Origin: Dehalococcoidia bacterium UBA3254
GTDB lineage: Bacteria; Chloroflexota; Dehalococcoidia; Dehalococcoidales; UBA3254
Direction of reading: 5' to 3'
Length of the DNA stretch: 7,335 nucleotides
Assembly: GCA_002362735.1 (NCBI GenBank)
Contig: DEUU01000410.1
Coordinates: 1 to 7,335 of the forward strand
Shown: positions 1 to 3,971 of the stretch, in pieces
Numbering within the stretch: the stretch's first letter is position 1
Layout: every line of letters starts with the position of its first letter
Program-made: the position numbers and the translations under genes
The notes under the pieces: model-generated
What the model saw: only the letters and a program-made list of their open reading frames with translations
The model's database searches: none
What the model was told of the DNA's origin: nothing

Positions 1-18
1 ATCCCTCCAGGCGCACCA
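1..18 (+). tRNA. 3' end of a tRNA gene (truncated by window edge), possibly tRNA-Arg
   Basis: The first 18 bases fit the end of a tRNA. AT (1-2) ends the T-loop, CCCTC (3-7) is the 3' side of the T-stem, CAGGCGC (8-14) is the 7-nt 3' acceptor strand, A15 is the discriminator, and CCA (16-18) is encoded in the gene. The 5' acceptor strand should therefore read GCGCCTG, upstream of the window. That acceptor sequence is familiar from some bacterial tRNA-Arg genes, but the anticodon is out of view, so the identity is a guess. A T-run (20-24) and a strong hairpin terminator follow directly, as expected for the end of a tRNA transcript. Confidence 0.82.
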
Positions 19-34
19 CTTTTTGAAGCTAAAT

Positions 35-70
35 ACAGCTCTTATGTAAATAAGGCATAAGAGCTGTTTT
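35..70 (+). terminator. Rho-independent terminator after the tRNA
   Basis: ACAGCTCTTATG (35-46) and CATAAGAGCTGT (56-67) are perfect 12-bp inverted repeats around a 9-nt loop (47-55). The stem is followed by TTTT (67-70) and further T-rich sequence. It lies 17 bp past the tRNA CCA end and most likely ends the tRNA transcript. The A-tract before the stem (31-33) is short, so bidirectional action is possible but weakly supported. Confidence 0.88.
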
Positions 71-385
71 CGTTATTTGCAATAAATTCTTGAGCACCAG
101 CAACACAACATGTCTGAGATCTCTCATGGACCTCATGCTTGATCCCCCTAAATGGTACAGATGAAAAGAGCCTTATCTGAATATCATTGTCTATCGTATC
201 TTCTATCTAAATTACATCCACAAATCAGAATTAGAATTCAGTAAATACAATTACGGAGGCTAGCTAATTAAAACCAATGATTAAAAGAGTAATGCGGAAA
301 AATAAAATGAAAATGGAGCTATCAGGATTGGATCCTGCTTCGTATCAGAAAACTCAGGCAATGTTTTTATGCAGGAGAGATCAAA
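71..385. other. Intergenic leader with no convincing gene
   Basis: This 315-bp AT-rich stretch separates the tRNA terminator from the sulfotransferase gene. I see no recognisable protein or RNA family. It has minor palindromes: TTATT/AATAA at 73-85, TGAGA/TCTCA at 115-126, and the 6-bp hairpin CAGGAT-TGG-ATCCTG at 323-337. An isolated GGAGG (255-259) has no start codon at normal spacing. No -35/-10 pair with good spacing stands out, although TACAAT at 246-251 could be a -10 box. The sulfotransferase promoter presumably lies here. Confidence 0.5.
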
Positions 386-405
386 ATGAATCGAATTGGG
401 TTTAG
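277..405 (+). CDS. Possible 42-codon upstream ORF (doubtful)
   Basis: ATG at 277 opens a 42-codon frame ending at TAG 403-405. It overlaps the first 20 bases of the sulfotransferase gene in a different frame. The peptide begins MIKRVMRKNK, is basic at its N-terminus, and resembles nothing I know. The only nearby Shine-Dalgarno-like sequence, GGAGG at 255-259, is 17 nt from the ATG, which is too far for normal initiation. Its overlap with the downstream start would allow translational coupling, but chance is the simpler explanation. Confidence 0.15.
   Translation: MIKRVMRKNKMKMELSGLDPASYQKTQAMFLCRRDQNESNWV
373..377 (+). promoter_or_regulatory. Shine-Dalgarno sequence of the sulfotransferase gene
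   Basis: AGGAG at 373-377 lies 8 nt upstream of ATG 386. This supports that start over the other ATGs nearby (354-370 region), which lack such a site and are in other frames. Confidence 0.8.
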
Positions 406-1945
406 TAGCAAACTACACCAGGTTTTAATTGCGGCAGCAATAGTTATTGTTTTCATCACAGGCTTCTTAATTCCAACAGCCGTATCCCAACCTGTAACAG
501 CTCAAACACCATCACCCACTTCTCTACAAAACGTTACAGCCAGAATGGACGATGATAACAGCCTCGTATTCCATATTCAGGGTTCTGTCTCAATTCCAGG
601 AAAAATAACGGTGCAATATTGGAGCCAGGATGCTGGCCCGTTTTTCACTGCGCCAGTATCCACGAAGGGCAACAGCTTCTCTGTGGAAGTAATGCGTTTA
701 AGACCGTCAACTCTGTATAAATACGATGTCTTCATGATGGATTCCTCAAATACTCCAGTCTCTCAATACGAGGGAACATTCACCACAGGGCCGCTGCCTG
801 TGGGTTTGCAGGATGCCAAAATTCAGATCACCCAAGGCACTCCCACCTACGGTCTTATTTTAATGGATTATAATGATTCAGATTTCAATGGCATCGTCGC
901 TATTGATGGAGGTGACCAGATCGTCTGGTACTATCAGCATGATAAACAGGTCTTCGCTATAGCGCAGAGGGATGACAATAACCTGGTTTTTAATGAAGTC
1001 AGCCTCATCGATGGTTTTACAATGACCGAGCTTGCCCCTGACGGCAGAGAAATAAAAACCATTGATGATATACTGGATAAAGGTTCGATAAGCCAGCCGC
1101 ATGGGCGTTGGCATCACGAGACGCTGGTGCAGCCTGACAATAAAATCTGGACTCTGGGCGAAGAGATCCGCCCGGTTACCATCAATGGGAAATATACTCT
1201 GCAAACGGGTTCAACTATCGAAGAATGGGATATGACCAAAGGAACTGTGACCCGACTCGTCAGCCTGTTTGACCTTCTTGACCCGGTTAATGACCGGAGG
1301 GCAGACTCGGATACCACAACTGGATTTTTCTGGCAAGGCTGTCAGGGTCAGTATGCAGGTATTACTGAAGATTGGACCCATGCTAATTCTCTGGATATCC
1401 TTCCCGATGGTAATATCTTGATGTCCATACGGCATCTGGACCAGGTCATCGCCATAAAGCCTGATTTCAGCGGAATCGCCTGGCGCCTGGGTGGACCGGA
1501 AAGCGATTTTTCCTTCCCAAACCCGGCGGATCAATTTTATCATCAGCACTACGCCCATATGCTTTCCAATGGAAACATTCTGCTCTTTGATAATGGTAAC
1601 TTAAGGCCTGAAGATCAGGGTGGACAATACTCCCGGGCATTGGAATTAAAAATGGATTTCAATAAAATGCAGGCGACCAAAGTGTGGGAATACCGCAGCA
1701 ACCCGGATTTGTATGCCTCTGCGGTCGGCAGCGTCAACAGACTGTCCAATGGCAATACTGTCGTAGATTTTGGTTACGATGATGTAGATACCTCCCCGGT
1801 TTTCACACTGGTAGAAGCCAATCCTGACGGAGGTGCGGTAGCAGTTACCAAGATAAGTTCAAAAGGGAAGAACACCCAATACCGGACTATTCCAATAGAT
1901 AGCCTCAATGGAGAAAAGAAAGGCTCAGTCTCACCTGAAAAATAG
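386..1945 (+). CDS. Exported arylsulfate sulfotransferase (ASST family)
   Basis: This 519-residue protein is predicted to move sulfate from an aryl sulfate donor to a phenolic acceptor without PAPS, outside the cytoplasmic membrane. A hydrophobic signal segment (about 12-31) precedes possible cleavage sites such as VTA|Q at 39/40. Residues about 48-135 form a beta-rich Ig/FnIII-like N-terminal domain (note TLYKYDVFM and the TFTTGPLP exit), and the rest fits the ASST beta-propeller. The family's active-site pattern is visible: His-His-Glu at 243-245, H332 in DWTHANS, R349 in MSIRH, and H388/H391 in YHQHYAH. By analogy with E. coli ASST, H388 or H391 is the candidate sulfohistidine. Only one cysteine (C319) is present, so the disulfide known in the E. 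coli enzyme cannot form. The start is set by AGGAG 8 nt upstream. The phosphoesterase lipoprotein gene follows 127 bp later on the same strand. The family is fairly sure; the natural substrate is unknown. Confidence 0.85.
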   Translation: MNRIGFSSKLHQVLIAAAIVIVFITGFLIPTAVSQPVTAQTPSPTSLQNVTARMDDDNSLVFHIQGSVSIPGKITVQYWSQDAGPFFTAPVSTKGNSFSVEVMRLRPSTLYKYDVFMMDSSNTPVSQYEGTFTTGPLPVGLQDAKIQITQGTPTYGLILMDYNDSDFNGIVAIDGGDQIVWYYQHDKQVFAIAQRDDNNLVFNEVSLIDGFTMTELAPDGREIKTIDDILDKGSISQPHGRWHHETLVQPDNKIWTLGEEIRPVTINGKYTLQTGSTIEEWDMTKGTVTRLVSLFDLLDPVNDRRADSDTTTGFFWQGCQGQYAGITEDWTHANSLDILPDGNILMSIRHLDQVIAIKPDFSGIAWRLGGPESDFSFPNPADQFYHQHYAHMLSNGNILLFDNGNLRPEDQGGQYSRALELKMDFNKMQATKVWEYRSNPDLYASAVGSVNRLSNGNTVVDFGYDDVDTSPVFTLVEANPDGGAVAVTKISSKGKNTQYRTIPIDSLNGEKKGSVSPEK

Positions 1946-2054
1946 TCGGTGGGCACTTTTACCTGCTGGTAATATCCAGTACCAAATCAACGAGAATGGT
2001 AGAAGTTATTTAATAAGGCTTTCATCAGACCAGTCAGGCTAATTATTGAAGGGT
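1946..2054. other. Short intergenic gap between the two exported-enzyme genes
   Basis: I see no strong terminator here: the best inverted repeat is only CTGG/CCAG around 1964-1977, and no T-run follows it. No promoter pair is convincing. The gap therefore permits co-transcription of the sulfotransferase and phosphoesterase genes without proving it. Confidence 0.4.
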
Positions 2055-2063
2055 GGGGAGGAG
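2055..2063 (+). promoter_or_regulatory. Strong Shine-Dalgarno sequence that decides a TTG start
   Basis: GGGGAGGAG at 2055-2063 is followed by two in-frame TTG codons. TTG 2064 abuts it with no spacer, while TTG 2073 lies 9 nt beyond, which is normal spacing. The farther upstream TTG at 2046 has no such site before it. No in-frame ATG lies before the hydrophobic signal segment. This makes TTG 2073 the best start. Confidence 0.7.
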
Positions 2064-2072
2064 TTGAGGAAG

Positions 2073-3680
2073 TTGCTTAACATTAAATCGATATTTTATA
2101 TCTTAATTCTGATTTTAGTATTGTTATCATTCTCGGGCTGTATCTCCAGGGGACAGCAACCTTCACCAACAGCTTCACCGGCAACTACGCCGACAGGTTC
2201 ACCGGGAGTCCGCCCACCTATTTCTGTGCCGACGCCCACTCCGTTCGGTTCGCCTCAACCTTCCCTGGTCGCTCCTCCGTCTATTTCCGCTGGGCCATCT
2301 GGCATCGTCACCGTTCAACCGGCTATTCAACATCCTCCGTTAGAAAAGGATCCAATTCAGGATGGCCGTTCCATAACCCTGTCCAGTTGTACCGTCCTGG
2401 ATATCACCGATAACATTATGGTAGTGATGAATAATGGGACGGGACCTGACGGTAGAACTATTTATACCATTTATAACCAGAATAGACTGGCTCCGGAAGC
2501 TCAGCCTGGTATCGATGTCTCAGTCACCGGCACTTTCCAAAAAGGACTAATCTATCCCAATTCAATTCGTGTGATCGGAGGCTCTCCATGGCCTCAGCCC
2601 AATGTGCCTGCCCAGCCAACCGGACAAATCGACCATATCATCTTCCTTTTCCAGGAAAACCATACTTACGATAACTATTTTGGAACTTTTACCGGTGGCG
2701 AGGGTTTTCCGCCCAACCTGCTTGTTCCCGAACGTCCCGGACAGACGCCTGCCATTGCGCCTTTTCATTTCACTCAACCACTGCTTCATGACCTCCCTCA
2801 CGAATGGGAGAATGCTCTCGCTGCCGTTAACGGGGGAAATATGGATGGATTTATTCGAACTGAAGGTTCCATAGATACAATGGGTTATTACGATGAGTCA
2901 GATATCCCCAACTATTGGGCCTATGCCCGTCAGTTTCTGTTAATGGACCACTTTTTCTCCTCGACGTTAGCTCCTTCATTACCCAACCATCTTTACTCTG
3001 TATCCGGGCAATCCGGAGGTATAGTCCGCAACCTGGACCGTCCCCCGGAAGAAGGTTTCGAGTTTGATGAATTAGCTGAATTTCTCCAGGATTCCCAGAT
3101 AAGCTGGAAATATTACGATGGCAAAGAAAACCCCAAGGCTTACAGTCTCTGGAACCCTTTACCGGGTTTCCAGGATTTTGCGCAAAATCCCGATCTTATG
3201 TCCCACCTGGTGTCCGTGCAGGAATATTATCGCGACTTGAGAGATGGGACACTGCCGGCAGTAAGCTGGATTGTACCTAATATGGTCGAAAGCGAGCATC
3301 CTCCGTCTAATATTCAGCTCGGGATGTGGTATGCCACAGACCTGATAAACGCCCTGATGAAAAGCCCTTATTGGCAGAATACCGCACTGCTTTTAACATG
3401 GGATGACTACGGCGGATTTTATGATCATTTGCTCCCTCCCCGATTAGATGAATTGGGATTCGGATTGCGTGTACCCGCCATATTGATCTCATCTTATGTA
3501 AAATCCGGGAAGATTGATAAATCGGTTTATGAATTTGCTTCATGGTTAAAGTTTGTTGAAATGCGTTTTAATATTCAACCTATGACTGAGCGGGATCAAA
3601 ACGCATTGGATTTGGGCCAGAACCTGGACCTGAAACAAAAACCTCTGGAGCCGTTTATCATCGCCAGGCCATCTAAATGA
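2073..3680 (+). CDS. Lipoprotein phosphoesterase (phospholipase C / acid phosphatase family)
   Basis: This is a probable secreted, lipid-anchored hydrolase of phosphate esters, 535 residues from TTG 2073. After a short N-terminus comes a hydrophobic core and a lipobox-like SFSG|C with Cys23. A Pro/Ser/Thr-rich linker (about 27-90) follows, then a beta-rich module (98-169) that looks OB-fold-like. The catalytic domain (about 185-501) carries hallmark motifs of the bacterial PLC/AcpA family: ENHTYDNYFG (195-204), LPHEW with H243, MDHFF (291-295), PSLPNHLY (301-308), SEHPP (407-411) and TWDDYGGFYDH (442-452). By analogy with AcpA, E195, N196, D444 and D445 would bind metal and S302 is the candidate nucleophile; this assignment is inferred. 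The protein ends soon after the catalytic domain, so it lacks the C-terminal domains of long haemolytic PLCs. Motifs alone do not separate phospholipase from phosphatase. Annotation from TTG 2046 would add nine residues. Confidence 0.85.
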   Translation: MLNIKSIFYILILILVLLSFSGCISRGQQPSPTASPATTPTGSPGVRPPISVPTPTPFGSPQPSLVAPPSISAGPSGIVTVQPAIQHPPLEKDPIQDGRSITLSSCTVLDITDNIMVVMNNGTGPDGRTIYTIYNQNRLAPEAQPGIDVSVTGTFQKGLIYPNSIRVIGGSPWPQPNVPAQPTGQIDHIIFLFQENHTYDNYFGTFTGGEGFPPNLLVPERPGQTPAIAPFHFTQPLLHDLPHEWENALAAVNGGNMDGFIRTEGSIDTMGYYDESDIPNYWAYARQFLLMDHFFSSTLAPSLPNHLYSVSGQSGGIVRNLDRPPEEGFEFDELAEFLQDSQISWKYYDGKENPKAYSLWNPLPGFQDFAQNPDLMSHLVSVQEYYRDLRDGTLPAVSWIVPNMVESEHPPSNIQLGMWYATDLINALMKSPYWQNTALLLTWDDYGGFYDHLLPPRLDELGFGLRVPAILISSYVKSGKIDKSVYEFASWLKFVEMRFNIQPMTERDQNALDLGQNLDLKQKPLEPFIIARPSK

Positions 3681-3718
3681 AATGGTATGAAGTAGTTTAG
3701 TTAATACTTTTAGGCAAC

Positions 3719-3747
3719 TTCGAAGCCATCTTTGAGGATTCGAAGCC
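3719..3747. repeat. Two copies of TTCGAAGCC, 20 bp apart
   Basis: TTCGAAGCC occurs at 3719-3727 and again at 3739-3747. Each copy contains the palindrome TTCGAA. The 20-bp period is about two helical turns, which would place both copies on one DNA face, as for paired operator half-sites. No regulator gene is in view, so this role is only a suggestion, and chance is possible for 9-bp matches. Confidence 0.35.
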
Positions 3748-3755
3748 CGCCATGT

Positions 3756-3788
3756 GCGCTGTCTCCTCATGAATGCGTTGAACAGCGC
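3756..3788. repeat. Inverted repeat GCGCTGT / ACAGCGC
   Basis: GCGCTGT (3756-3762) and ACAGCGC (3782-3788) form a perfect 7-bp stem around a 19-nt loop. No T-run follows on either strand, so it is a poor intrinsic terminator. It could be an mRNA 3' end structure for the phosphoesterase transcript or a protein-binding site. Confidence 0.35.
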
Positions 3789-3833
3789 TCCCAATTACTT
3801 GTTTCAGCCGATAAAAACTATGGAGGGGAATAA

Positions 3834-3839
3834 TATAAT
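3834..3839 (+). promoter_or_regulatory. Candidate -10 box for treY
   Basis: TATAAT at 3834-3839 is a perfect sigma-70 -10 hexamer in an AT-rich stretch. No good -35 hexamer sits 16-18 bp upstream (3810-3817 reads GATAAAAA), and there is no TGN extension. If used, the transcript would start near 3846 and give treY a leader of about 125 nt. Confidence 0.35.
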
Positions 3840-3855
3840 GACTATAGGCACATAA
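3838..3855 (+). CDS. Five-codon ORF with a good Shine-Dalgarno site (possible leader or gene relic)
   Basis: GGAGGGG at 3822-3828 precedes ATG 3838 at workable spacing, but the frame reads MTIGT and stops at TAA 3853. The same frame then stays open for 37 codons (3856-3966) to a TAA at 3967-3969, two bases before the treY ATG. This could be a minimal upstream ORF, the start of a decayed small gene, or chance overlap with the -10 box. I know no homologue. Confidence 0.2.
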   Translation: MTIGT

Positions 3856-3869
3856 AAACAGGATGACAA
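3841..3869 (-). promoter_or_regulatory. Candidate minus-strand sigma-70 promoter
   Basis: Read on the minus strand, TTGTCA (3869-3864) and TATAGT (3846-3841) each match the sigma-70 consensus at 5 of 6 positions and are exactly 17 bp apart. Transcription would start near 3834 and run leftward through the intergenic repeats into antisense of the phosphoesterase 3' end. No credible gene lies there on that strand, so the product would be a small or antisense RNA if the site is active. Confidence 0.3.
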
Positions 3870-3971
3870 TATTTTTATCCGGCTCCAGAATAAGTTAAAA
3901 CCGGACAATAATTTCATGTCGCCGTTAAAACGCAAAACTAGCGATGCTAATAGATTAGATCCCCTTTAAAA

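Larger units (their letters stand above)
3681..3971. other. 291-bp intergenic region upstream of treY
   Basis: No protein family is recognisable here. The region contains a paired direct repeat (3719-3747), an inverted repeat (3756-3788), a GGAGGGG-plus-ATG initiation site leading to a five-codon ORF (3822-3855), a perfect TATAAT (3834-3839) and a minus-strand promoter candidate (3841-3869). No clear intrinsic terminator follows the phosphoesterase gene. The treY promoter most likely lies within it. Confidence 0.5.

Noticed and set aside
1211..1558. 115-codon minus-strand open frame within the sulfotransferase gene
   Set aside because: It lies wholly opposite the conserved active-site region of a well-supported gene, and its protein resembles no known family.
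3741..3760. Minus-strand GGGCTTCGAATCC resembling a tRNA T-arm
   Set aside because: The bases on either side of the TTCGAAT loop do not pair into a 5-bp stem, and there is no acceptor stem or CCA.
3546..3794. 82-codon minus-strand open frame ending inside the phosphoesterase gene, downstream of the candidate minus-strand promoter
   Set aside because: Most of it is antisense to conserved phosphoesterase codons. The start is a TTG without a good ribosome binding site, and the peptide shows no family features.
3880..3904. CCGG ... CCGG inverted repeat as a treY leader hairpin
   Set aside because: Only four base pairs around a loop of about 17 nt, which is too weak to support a riboswitch or attenuator.
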